Source: Planctomycetota bacterium (GTDB taxonomy: Bacteria; Planctomycetota; Phycisphaerae; Sedimentisphaerales; Anaerohalosphaeraceae). From it: a stretch of 7,072 nt of DNA. This document shows, in pieces, positions 1 through 6,288 of the stretch. A model generated the notes under the pieces. The model did not search any database. It had not been told where the DNA came from and worked only from the letters and a program-made list of their open reading frames with translations. Positions within the stretch are counted from its first letter, which is position 1; every line of letters begins with the position of its first letter. Both the position numbers and the translations under genes were made by a program. The stretch spans positions 1 through 7,072 of the forward strand of contig JAGHBX010000218.1 of the NCBI GenBank assembly GCA_021160785.1, in the 5' to 3' direction.

Positions 1-223
1 CAACCTTCTTATCGCCGTCAATATCACCGGCAACAACCCACCGACCCCCAAAGTCAGCCTCAAGGGCGATAACCTTCCACGGCCGGACGACAACACCTTT
101 TTCACGCCCGGCGCCGGTGTCGCTGATGTCAAAATACAAAGAATCATCCGCAGCATAACAGGCAAAAGCAGTCAGCGCCACAACCGTAACCAGCAGACAT
201 GTATTTTTAACCCATATATTCAT
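1..223 (-). CDS. Secreted FG-GAP/VCBS-like repeat protein, N-terminal fragment (runs off left edge)
   Basis: The first 74 codons of a leftward gene that continues past base 1. The ATG at 223-221 follows a good purine-rich ribosome site on the minus strand (GGGAG and GAGG). Residues 1-25 form a Sec signal peptide: a basic start (NIWVKN), a hydrophobic core of about residues 9-21, and likely cleavage after CYA or YAA. The mature start (DDSLYFDISDTGAG) leads into residues 61-74, RWVVAGDIDGDKKV. This resembles the DxDxD calcium loop of FG-GAP/VCBS beta-propeller repeats, which occur in secreted polysaccharide-binding proteins and rhamnogalacturonan-lyase-like proteins of PVC bacteria. A dockerin loop is a weaker alternative, because it would normally lie near a C-terminus. 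The gene lies 139 bases downstream of the large GH/lyase gene on the same strand, so a role in the same extracellular degradation is inferred. The rest of the protein is needed to name a function. Confidence 0.72.
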   Translation of the reverse strand, partial: MNIWVKNTCLLVTVVALTAFACYAADDSLYFDISDTGAGREKGVVVRPWKVIALEADFGGRWVVAGDIDGDKKV

Positions 224-227
224 AAAG

Positions 228-237
228 CCTCACTCCC
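228..237 (-). promoter_or_regulatory. Ribosome binding site of the FG-GAP-like gene
   Basis: On the minus strand, GGGAG (237-233) and GAGG (231-228) lie 9 and 4 bases before the ATG at 223. This supports that start over any internal one. It contrasts with the neighbouring large gene, which has no clear Shine-Dalgarno. Confidence 0.6.
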
Positions 238-299
238 TGTTCAACAAAAACCTCCCGACCGTGGACACAATCCCCAACGACCCGGCAACATCACCAAAC

Positions 300-328
300 A
301 GTCTATCTCAATCCCGCACTGATGTCAA
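300..328 (-). promoter_or_regulatory. Candidate sigma70-type promoter for the FG-GAP-like gene
   Basis: On the minus strand a perfect TTGACA (-35, 328-323) is followed by exactly 17 bases and TAGACT (-10, 305-300; 4 of 6 matches to TATAAT). Transcription would begin near 293, giving a leader of about 70 bases before the ATG at 223. It lies just after the stop codon of the GH/lyase gene, so the left-edge gene could be transcribed independently as well as by read-through. This is a consensus match only; the -10 is imperfect. Confidence 0.4.
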
Positions 329-362
329 CAAGGCGCAAAGCGGCATAACCCACAAGCCAATG

Positions 363-3300
363 TCAGCGAATCCGTCGTATGGCATGTTCGCGTTTCCCGC
401 CAGGACCGAGTGTCCGGGCAATAACAGAATCGTTGCCGTCGGCCAAAAGGGTCAGTTGGATGTTATCGAGTTTATTTCTGCCCGCCTGGTAGAGAACGGC
501 GTATACAGTTGCCGCTGCCTTTCGCTCGATCAGGATCATGGGCGTCAAGGGCGTATCGGGTTTATCGGTTTTGGGATAGCCGCAGACCACGAGTCTTGTT
601 TGCGGCTGGGCTGCTATTGTCATCCTGAAATTGACGCCGTCTTCGCGGCAGTCGATTTGAATGGGTTTGTCGGTATGGGCTTCCTTGAGGTCTTGCAGCC
701 AGTTGCCCGGTGGAGGCATCGCAGCAGCCGAATTCTTGAGCGGGATGGATGTCTTGAGGGATTCGCAAGTGCCGATTGTGTGGGTGATCCAGTCGATGGT
801 GTGGGCTTTGTCGGCGACGACCTGGAAGATATCGAGCACGTAGTCATTCGTAAGAATGACGGTTCTCGACTGCTTGACGCCGTCGTAAAGTGCGCCTGTT
901 TCATCGGCGGCGGTCATGCGCTGCTCGTCGCCTGAGCCGCGAAACTCCTTGAGCGACAGCAGGTGCGGGATACCTCGCTGGCTGCGGTAGTCGATCATAA
1001 CGGTGTTCTGGCTGAGAGCGGAGCGATTGAGTTCCTTCTGGACTTTCGCGGAAAACGCATGCGCCGCACTCGCACGGCTCTCGACGTCGGGTGTGAGGAG
1101 TTTGCCGCAGCCGAAGAGCATCAGCGAGAGTTTGTCCTGATGGTTATGAACGCCGCTCTTGTCGAAGTTGAGGAACGCGCACCACGCGTCGCTGTTCCAG
1201 TAGTCGGCGTCGGTACGGCTGCGAAGAAAACCATAGCCATGCTCGGGATAGAGGCGTGAGGCAATTTGCGGTGCGCAGGCATTTTCGGTATCCAACCCGA
1301 TAAAGAGCGATTCGGGTCTTGTCGCGGGTGCTTGTCGGAGCAGCCAGGCAAATTGCGGATCGCCGTATGCCTTTTGTACGTACCGATAGGTCATCTCGCC
1401 GCTGAGTTTTTTGATTTTCCCGTAGGTGTCTCCGATGGGTGGTATGGTCAAGTCAGGAAACAGAGTCTGGAACATTGCCTTGAATGGTTGTTTGAGATTT
1501 CGCCGGCCGGGTGTTGTCAGCGTATAGAGGTCTTCTCTGTAATTGGCATTACGCAGGGCGCTCGCCAGATAGATCATGGGAACGATTGCGGTGAAGTGAT
1601 AGTTGAGGCTGCTTTCGCACCACAGGCCGTCGTCTACGAGACCATCATCCAAAAGGGGCACAAGGCCTCGCGCACCGTGCAATGCGTATTCGACCAGCTC
1701 GCCGCGGTTATAATACAGACCGAGTGCTCCTAACATCATCTTGTGCCATGCAAGGTGGTTGTTAATGCCGCCGCCAATGTTGTTTTCGATCCAGTAGATA
1801 TCGTTTTTCAGCACGGCACGCCCCATGCGGGTAAAGAAAGCGTCGATCTGTGAGCGTTGCGCGCCGGTGAAGTGTTCATAAAGTATATCGTATGTGTTCA
1901 GGACCATATGCCCCCAGACGGCGTAGTTCATGCCGACGTCATAGTGTTCGTACTCGAAGGTGTAGTCGGCAAGATGAAGCAGAAGTTTCTTTGCGGCGGC
2001 TGCATCCCGGGGATCTTGTGTTATCGCAAATCGAAGTGCTGCATTGTATGCCGGATGAGCCATTCGCAGCGGCTGGAGGCAGGTCTTTTCGAAAATAATG
2101 GGATATGTGTCCTGCCAGGGTTTTTCCTTTTCCTGCCGCCACCAGCCATTATCCAACGATTCGAGAGGTTGGGCGGAAGCCTTGTCCGCCAGGCTGTCAA
2201 GATTTCTCAGTGCAGCCTGATAGCGTGGTTCTTTGGCGTGCTGTCGTGCGGCGATGCTGTCACGCGAAGTGATAAAGAGAAAAGGATGAACAGCCGAAGC
2301 GATGTCGGTGCTGTGGAAAGCGAGTACTTGCGGTGTGGCGACTTTGGATGTGATATTCTTCGCTTGCGGTTTTGCCGTGCGTGTCAGTCTTTCCAGAAGA
2401 TATTGCTGTTGCGTCTTTATCGTTTTGCCGTTTTGCAGCAGTTTCCTGATGAGCGGCTCATACGCTGATACGGCCTGTCGATACGCGGCGGTGTCGAAGC
2501 GTTTGGGTTTTGGTTTTGCGTATCGCTGTCTTTCCAGATCGCGTCGCAGTTGAAAGAGGCCGATGTCTTTGGGTCTTTCTACGCCGTTGATGTAGAGCAG
2601 GTTGTCCCAGTTAAAAAGTATGCGAATCCGCCTGAGCCAGTCGTCGCGGTCGTCCATCGGCTGGCGCATTCTTTGAAAGTCCTTCTCCTCTACATGGTGC
2701 TTAAACCACCAGGGCGACAGTGAAAGGTTGTAACCCATATCGAGTATTCTGTCCATTTCCTCCATGGCGTAATGCGAAGTAAAGGCCTTATATTTTTTCT
2801 GTGCGACCCACGGTTTTTCCAGCAGCACCTTGACCGGCGAATACTGCCACGCCGCCGATTCGATCTGCCCCCCGTCGCAGATATCGAGCAGTTGCGTTCG
2901 CTCACAGCCTTCGAGAATGACAACGGCGTCCGGGTTAATCGCCTGTATCCTTTGCCTCATGGTTTTGACAAGTCCAATCGCCCCGTCGTTAAAAGAGCCG
3001 CCATGCCTCGGGTCATGGTCGGTAAGATCCCACTGGATACCGTAGGAATCGAGATGGAACCCGTCGACCCCGTAATCGCGGACGAGACGTTCGGCGACGC
3101 GACAGATATACTCGGTCCAGTTGGCGCCGCTGCCTGGCCACATGAGGTAGAATCGGTCTCGCCCGTAATATGTCTGCGGATTGCCGTTTGCATCCTTCAT
3201 GCACCACTGTGCCCCCCATCGCCGGCCGACGTTGCTCGTGCGAGTAACAATAAACGCCTCCAGGTAGACAATGACCCGGCCGCCTTTGGCGTGGATCGCA

Positions 3301-3644
3301 TCGACGCCCTTCTTAAAAGCCGCCGGCCCGCCGAGATCGGTCCGTATCTTATAATCGCCCTTATTTTCGTAGTTGGGTTCCCAGTAGCTCACAAGATAGA
3401 TGCAGTTGCCGCCCAACTGCCGGGCCTCGTCCAGCAGGATGGGTAGATTCCGGAAAGAACCGAGTTTCTTCTTGATATCGTCGCTGGGAAACTTCATCAA
3501 CGGCCCGCCCGCACCCGACAGATCGAACGAGGCGTAGATCGCCCGCGTCTCTTTCCACCATTGCGGCGAGTCAACACCCTCTGCACGATCACACAGCGAA
3601 AAAAGCCCAAACAAAGCAATTATGGCACATAATTCGATACGCAT
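363..3644 (-). CDS. Secreted bimodular enzyme: GH-like TIM barrel fused to heparinase II/III-like polysaccharide lyase
   Basis: From the ATG at 3644 the protein has 1093 residues. Residues 1-22 (MRIELCAIIALFGLFSLC...) are a Sec signal peptide. About residues 32-365 look like a TIM-barrel hydrolase of the GH13/31/36-like or DUF6259-like kind: GVDGFHLDSYG carries a candidate nucleophile D199 at a strand end, and VVILEGCE carries a candidate acid/base E245. A basic helical linker (about 365-450) follows. About 455-780 is an alpha/alpha-toroid with INNHLAWHK (N629, H630) and NYHF (Y682, H683). About 790-1090 is the beta-sandwich with VHNHQDKLS (H833, H835, D837) and NTVMIDYRSQ (from N880), the hallmark of heparinase II/III-type lyases such as PL12, 15, 17 and 21. 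These cleave uronic-acid polysaccharides by beta-elimination. Other possible starts are ATG 3653 and TTG 3680; 3644 is preferred because the signal peptide begins there and a -10-like box ends seven bases upstream. The lyase module is well supported; the GH family and substrate are not. Confidence 0.88.
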   Translation of the reverse strand: MRIELCAIIALFGLFSLCDRAEGVDSPQWWKETRAIYASFDLSGAGGPLMKFPSDDIKKKLGSFRNLPILLDEARQLGGNCIYLVSYWEPNYENKGDYKIRTDLGGPAAFKKGVDAIHAKGGRVIVYLEAFIVTRTSNVGRRWGAQWCMKDANGNPQTYYGRDRFYLMWPGSGANWTEYICRVAERLVRDYGVDGFHLDSYGIQWDLTDHDPRHGGSFNDGAIGLVKTMRQRIQAINPDAVVILEGCERTQLLDICDGGQIESAAWQYSPVKVLLEKPWVAQKKYKAFTSHYAMEEMDRILDMGYNLSLSPWWFKHHVEEKDFQRMRQPMDDRDDWLRRIRILFNWDNLLYINGVERPKDIGLFQLRRDLERQRYAKPKPKRFDTAAYRQAVSAYEPLIRKLLQNGKTIKTQQQYLLERLTRTAKPQAKNITSKVATPQVLAFHSTDIASAVHPFLFITSRDSIAARQHAKEPRYQAALRNLDSLADKASAQPLESLDNGWWRQEKEKPWQDTYPIIFEKTCLQPLRMAHPAYNAALRFAITQDPRDAAAAKKLLLHLADYTFEYEHYDVGMNYAVWGHMVLNTYDILYEHFTGAQRSQIDAFFTRMGRAVLKNDIYWIENNIGGGINNHLAWHKMMLGALGLYYNRGELVEYALHGARGLVPLLDDGLVDDGLWCESSLNYHFTAIVPMIYLASALRNANYREDLYTLTTPGRRNLKQPFKAMFQTLFPDLTIPPIGDTYGKIKKLSGEMTYRYVQKAYGDPQFAWLLRQAPATRPESLFIGLDTENACAPQIASRLYPEHGYGFLRSRTDADYWNSDAWCAFLNFDKSGVHNHQDKLSLMLFGCGKLLTPDVESRASAAHAFSAKVQKELNRSALSQNTVMIDYRSQRGIPHLLSLKEFRGSGDEQRMTAADETGALYDGVKQSRTVILTNDYVLDIFQVVADKAHTIDWITHTIGTCESLKTSIPLKNSAAAMPPPGNWLQDLKEAHTDKPIQIDCREDGVNFRMTIAAQPQTRLVVCGYPKTDKPDTPLTPMILIERKAAATVYAVLYQAGRNKLDNIQLTLLADGNDSVIARTLGPGGKREHAIRRIR

Positions 3645-3651
3645 AAGACAC

Positions 3652-3680
3652 ATTGTACAATCCCGGTCGGATCGAAACAA
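3652..3680 (-). promoter_or_regulatory. Candidate promoter for the GH/lyase gene, implying a leaderless start
   Basis: On the minus strand TTGTTT (3680-3675, a weak -35) is followed by 17 bases and TACAAT (3657-3652, 5 of 6 matches to TATAAT). The ATG at 3644 begins only seven bases after the -10 box, where transcription would be expected to start. If this is used, the mRNA has essentially no leader, which fits the lack of a well-spaced Shine-Dalgarno before this ATG. It would also rule out the upstream TTG 3680 and ATG 3653 starts, which lie within the promoter. The -35 is poor, so this is tentative. Confidence 0.38.
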
Positions 3681-3710
3681 GCCTTTTGCCCCCTACCGCA
3701 ATCGACAGGT

Positions 3711-3738
3711 TTGAAAAATCAAGAGAATCTGGTATCAT
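3711..3738 (+). promoter_or_regulatory. Candidate sigma70-type promoter for the nitrilase/oxidoreductase operon
   Basis: TTGAAA (3711-3716, 5 of 6 to the -35 consensus) and TATCAT (3733-3738, 5 of 6 to the -10 consensus) are separated by 16 bases, just inside the divergent intergenic region. Transcription would start near 3745, giving a leader of about 57 bases before the ATG at 3802. It is placed back-to-back with the leftward promoter candidate, so the two arms could share regulation. Confidence 0.45.
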
Positions 3739-3747
3739 GCAGAATAG

Positions 3748-3770
3748 GCGTTTGCAACGTGTGAAAACGC
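3748..3770. repeat. Short inverted repeat at the expected transcription start (possible operator or leader hairpin)
   Basis: Perfect 6-base arms, GCGTTT (3748-3753) and AAACGC (3765-3770), flank an 11-base spacer. The element begins a few bases after the predicted +1 of the rightward operon. That is a common place for a repressor operator, or for a small 5' leader hairpin. Six-base arms can arise by chance, and no regulator gene is in the window to pair it with. Confidence 0.28.
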
Positions 3771-3791
3771 AAAAAGAAGAGACAATCTGCC

Positions 3792-3796
3792 GGAGG
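3792..3796 (+). promoter_or_regulatory. Ribosome binding site of the nitrilase-family gene
   Basis: GGAGG lies five bases before the ATG at 3802. It fixes this start, which places the complete lipoprotein signal peptide at the N-terminus. Confidence 0.7.
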
Positions 3797-3801
3797 AAGT
3801 C

Positions 3802-4887
3802 ATGGACCTGTATGTATTGTGTCGCAAAGGCTTTCGTGCCTGCCTAATTGGTGCTTTTTGTCTGCTCGTACTGTCATGCGGTCATCCGGCAACGGCCCGG
3901 ACCAAATCACCAACACGAGATGAGAATGCCGGACTGTCCTCGTTGAGCAGGAAGAAGAATGTAAAGATCGCCACGATCGGACACCGGCCGATAACGGTTG
4001 GGGCGGACGATTCACCCCAGCGAATTGTTGACAGGGCGATTTCTCACTGGAGGGGAAGATTTGCCCAGGTCCTGCCCGACAAACCCGATCTGATCGTCGT
4101 GCCCGAGGCCTGTGATCGTCCGTCCGGACTGTCGAAAGAGCGGGTATTTTCCTATTATGAGGTCAGAAAGAACCGCGTCCGCGATTTCTTTGCCGAAACT
4201 GCAAAGGCCAACAACTGCTACATCGTATACTCGGCGGTCAGACAAGTGATGGATGGGACATGGCGTAACTCCTGCGTCATGCTTGACCGCAAAGGTAAGG
4301 TCGCCGCCATTTACGACAAGAACTACCCGACGATTGGCGAGATCGAGCAGGGCATACTTCCGGGTTCCGATATTGCGATTGCCGATTGTGATTTCGGGCG
4401 CGTGGGATTTGCCATCTGCTTCGATTTAAATTTCGATGAATTGCGCCTCCGGTACGCCCGGGCCAAACCGGATTTGATGGTATTTGCATCAATGTATCAC
4501 GGCGGTTTGATGCAGGCATACTGGGCATATTCCTGCCGATCTCATTTTGTCGGCGCCGTGGCGGGACTGCCAAGTGAGATACGAAATCCCTTAGGAGGAA
4601 TTGTAGCGACCAATACGAACTACTTTGACTTTGCAGTGGCGACGGTTAATCTTGACTGCGCTATGGCGCATCTTGATTTTAACTGGGCCAAACTGCGGGC
4701 CTTGAAGAAAAAATACGGCCGCGGCGTAACAGTCACCGATCCGGGACATCTCGGTTCCGTGTTGATCTCCTCGAACAAAGCTGAAACCGGCGTAATGGAC
4801 ATGGTCAAAGAGTTCGACATTGAACTGCTTGACGACTATTTCAAGAGAGCCGCCGACTACAGAAATAAACATGTAGATACCAAATAA
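3802..4887 (+). CDS. Exported carbon-nitrogen hydrolase (nitrilase superfamily), probable lipoprotein
   Basis: A 361-residue protein with the full nitrilase-superfamily catalytic triad: E102 in DLIVVPEACDRP, K173 in AAIYDKNYPT, and nucleophile C206 in VGFAICFDLNFDELR. The strand order and the following KPDLMVFAS segment fit the alpha-beta-beta-alpha fold, which hydrolyses amides or nitriles through a thioester intermediate. Unlike cytoplasmic family members, it begins with an export signal: a basic start (CRKGFR), a hydrophobic core, and VLSC at residues 23-26, a usable lipobox that would lipidate C26. About residues 27-54 are a low-complexity tether before the domain starts at VKIATIG. Action in the periplasm or on a membrane surface is therefore inferred. 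The gene is coupled to the oxidoreductase downstream. The substrate is unknown; an amidated or N-acylated sugar would suit the locus, but that is a guess. A plain Sec signal peptide is the alternative to lipidation. Confidence 0.9.
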   Translation: MDLYVLCRKGFRACLIGAFCLLVLSCGHPATARTKSPTRDENAGLSSLSRKKNVKIATIGHRPITVGADDSPQRIVDRAISHWRGRFAQVLPDKPDLIVVPEACDRPSGLSKERVFSYYEVRKNRVRDFFAETAKANNCYIVYSAVRQVMDGTWRNSCVMLDRKGKVAAIYDKNYPTIGEIEQGILPGSDIAIADCDFGRVGFAICFDLNFDELRLRYARAKPDLMVFASMYHGGLMQAYWAYSCRSHFVGAVAGLPSEIRNPLGGIVATNTNYFDFAVATVNLDCAMAHLDFNWAKLRALKKKYGRGVTVTDPGHLGSVLISSNKAETGVMDMVKEFDIELLDDYFKRAADYRNKHVDTK

Positions 4888-4892
4888 GGAGG
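4885..4892 (+). promoter_or_regulatory. Ribosome binding site overlapping the nitrilase stop codon
   Basis: TAAGGAGG contains the TAA stop of the upstream gene (4885-4887) and a perfect Shine-Dalgarno, five bases before the ATG at 4898. The arrangement indicates translational coupling and stoichiometric expression of the two proteins. It also decides the oxidoreductase start, which yields an intact Tat signal. Confidence 0.8.
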
Positions 4893-4897
4893 ATACC

Positions 4898-6226
4898 ATG
4901 AACAATGTCAGCCGCAGGGACTTTCTGAGAACGTCAATCGGCACGGCCGCCGCGTTGTCGGTTCTGCCCAAACGAACCAGTGTGGGCGCCAATGACAAAG
5001 TGATCATCGGCGTAATGGGCCTCGGCGGACGGGGAACATATCTGGCTGAGAAGTTTGCCCAGCGATCCGATGCGAAGGTTGCATGGCTTTGCGATCCCAA
5101 TGCCCGCCGTTTTGCCCGGGCCAAGGAGGCGGTCATGGAAGCCCAGGGCGGCAGCCCGAAGACCACACAGGATTTTCGCAACATCCTGGACGATAAGAAT
5201 GTCGATGTGCTCATCAACGCCACGCCCGACCACTGGCACGCGCTCGGCACAATCATGGCGTGTCAGGCGGGCAAGGATGTCTACGTCGAAAAGCCGATGG
5301 CTCACAACATTTTCGAAGGTCGACAGATGATTGCCGCCGCCCGCAAATATAAACGTATTATCCAGGTCGGCATGCAAACGCGCAGCGCCCCCTATATGGC
5401 GCGTGCTCGCGATTACATCCGGTCGGGCAAGATCGGCGACGTATACCTTGTTCGCGTCTTCAACATGATGCAGCATCCGTTCAGGCAAAGGAGCGCCGAT
5501 CAACCCGTGCCCGACGGTTTCGACTACGACATGTGGTGCGGCCCGGCGGCGAAACTGCCCTATAATCCGTCTCGCCGGTGGCTGAACTACTGGGAATACA
5601 GTTGCGGGCCGATCCCGGGCGATCTCGTCCATCAACTCGATCTGGCGCGTTTTCTGATGGGCGACCCCCAGTACCCGCAGACAGTCAGTCACGCCGGCGG
5701 AATATGCGCGCTAAACGACGGCAGGACCTGTCCGGATACGCAGATTGCCACCTACGAATACGGCAAGACCACGCTTATGACCGAAAGTGCGCTCTGGACG
5801 CCCTATATGAAAAAGACGCCGGGCAGTGTTCGCGATTCGGACGGATTTCCGAACTGGCCGTTCAGCAGCACGAAGATCGAGGTGTGCGGCACGAAAGGCT
5901 TTGTCTACGTCGGCCGACACGGCGGCGGCTGGCAGGTGCACGATTCCAGCAGCCAGATCAGTTATTCCGAATTCGGCAGGCAAGCCGACGCCGAACACCA
6001 GGACAATTTTCTCGACTGCATTCGAACACGCAAGCCCGCCAACGCCAACGCCGAACAGGGCCATTACTCTGTGCTGCTGTGCCACCTTGCCAATATTTCC
6101 TACAGAGTGGGCAATAAGAAGCTGGAGTTCGACCCGAAGACCGAATCGTTTGCCGACTGTCCAGAGGCGAACAGGTTGCTCAAGCGCAAATACAGAAAAC
6201 CATGGGTCGTCCCCGAAAAAGTATAA
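4898..6226 (+). CDS. Tat-exported Gfo/Idh/MocA family oxidoreductase
   Basis: A 442-residue NAD(P)-dependent sugar or cyclitol dehydrogenase-type protein. SRRDFLR (residues 5-11) followed by a hydrophobic stretch is a twin-arginine signal, so the protein is probably exported folded with its cofactor bound. The Rossmann domain starts at VIIGVMGLGGRG (residues 35-46, dinucleotide loop). It continues through CDPNARR (end of beta-2), NATPDHWHA (108-115) and the family signature EKPMAHN (131-137), where K132 is the usual catalytic lysine. The C-terminal substrate domain has DYDMWCGPA (209-217) and GDLVHQLDLARFLMG (241-255), with H245 and D248 at the usual active-site positions. This matches the bacterial-type C-terminal domain common in PVC genomes. 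Length is normal and no key residue is missing. In the family, members oxidise, reduce or use NAD for redox-neutral glycoside cleavage. Pairing with the exported amidase suggests work on the same product, but the substrate cannot be read from the sequence. Confidence 0.93.
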   Translation: MNNVSRRDFLRTSIGTAAALSVLPKRTSVGANDKVIIGVMGLGGRGTYLAEKFAQRSDAKVAWLCDPNARRFARAKEAVMEAQGGSPKTTQDFRNILDDKNVDVLINATPDHWHALGTIMACQAGKDVYVEKPMAHNIFEGRQMIAAARKYKRIIQVGMQTRSAPYMARARDYIRSGKIGDVYLVRVFNMMQHPFRQRSADQPVPDGFDYDMWCGPAAKLPYNPSRRWLNYWEYSCGPIPGDLVHQLDLARFLMGDPQYPQTVSHAGGICALNDGRTCPDTQIATYEYGKTTLMTESALWTPYMKKTPGSVRDSDGFPNWPFSSTKIEVCGTKGFVYVGRHGGGWQVHDSSSQISYSEFGRQADAEHQDNFLDCIRTRKPANANAEQGHYSVLLCHLANISYRVGNKKLEFDPKTESFADCPEANRLLKRKYRKPWVVPEKV

Positions 6227-6234
6227 TATCGGTT

Positions 6235-6253
6235 GCCTGCCTGGATGGTGGGC
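6235..6253 (+). other. Weak hairpin in the short gap after the oxidoreductase gene
   Basis: GCCTGCC (6235-6241) and GGTGGGC (6247-6253) can form a seven-pair stem with two G-U wobbles around a five-base loop. No T-run follows, so it is unlikely to be an intrinsic terminator. It could slow or trim the transcript between the two genes, or have no function. Confidence 0.25.
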
Positions 6254-6277
6254 CTGTGACTATTTGAAATCCTAATC

Positions 6278-6281
6278 GAGG
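6278..6281 (+). promoter_or_regulatory. Ribosome binding site that decides a GTG start
   Basis: GAGG lies seven bases before GTG 6289. No ATG gives a better start near the signal peptide, so the spacing supports the non-ATG codon. Confidence 0.5.
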
Positions 6282-6288
6282 CTCAGCA

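Noticed and set aside
261..935. Open frame of 224 codons on the plus strand, opposite the C-terminal lyase module
   Set aside because: It lies entirely antisense to the well-supported lyase beta-sandwich and the downstream gap, has no domain, signal peptide or ribosome site, and is low-complexity in the way antisense frames of GC-rich codons are.
2772..3446. Open frame of 224 codons on the plus strand opposite the GH-like barrel
   Set aside because: It is antisense to a region whose minus-strand translation shows clear catalytic-type motifs; no ribosome site or recognisable family.
3678..3680. TTG as the start codon of the GH/lyase gene
   Set aside because: It would put about 12 charged, non-signal residues before the signal peptide, and it coincides with the candidate -35 box. 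It cannot be excluded, but ATG 3644 fits better.
4934..5692. Open frame of 252 codons on the minus strand
   Set aside because: It is the mirror of the Gfo/Idh/MocA Rossmann domain coding sequence; the plus-strand frame has all family motifs.
6222..6227. Perfect TATAAT hexamer at the end of the oxidoreductase gene, as a promoter for the SUMF1/FGE gene
   Set aside because: The hexamer is made by the last codon and stop codon, and no -35-like sequence lies 16-18 bases upstream (accatg/ccatgg/aaccat).
6235..6253. Intrinsic terminator between the oxidoreductase and SUMF1/FGE genes
   Set aside because: The stem has two wobble pairs and no T-run follows it.
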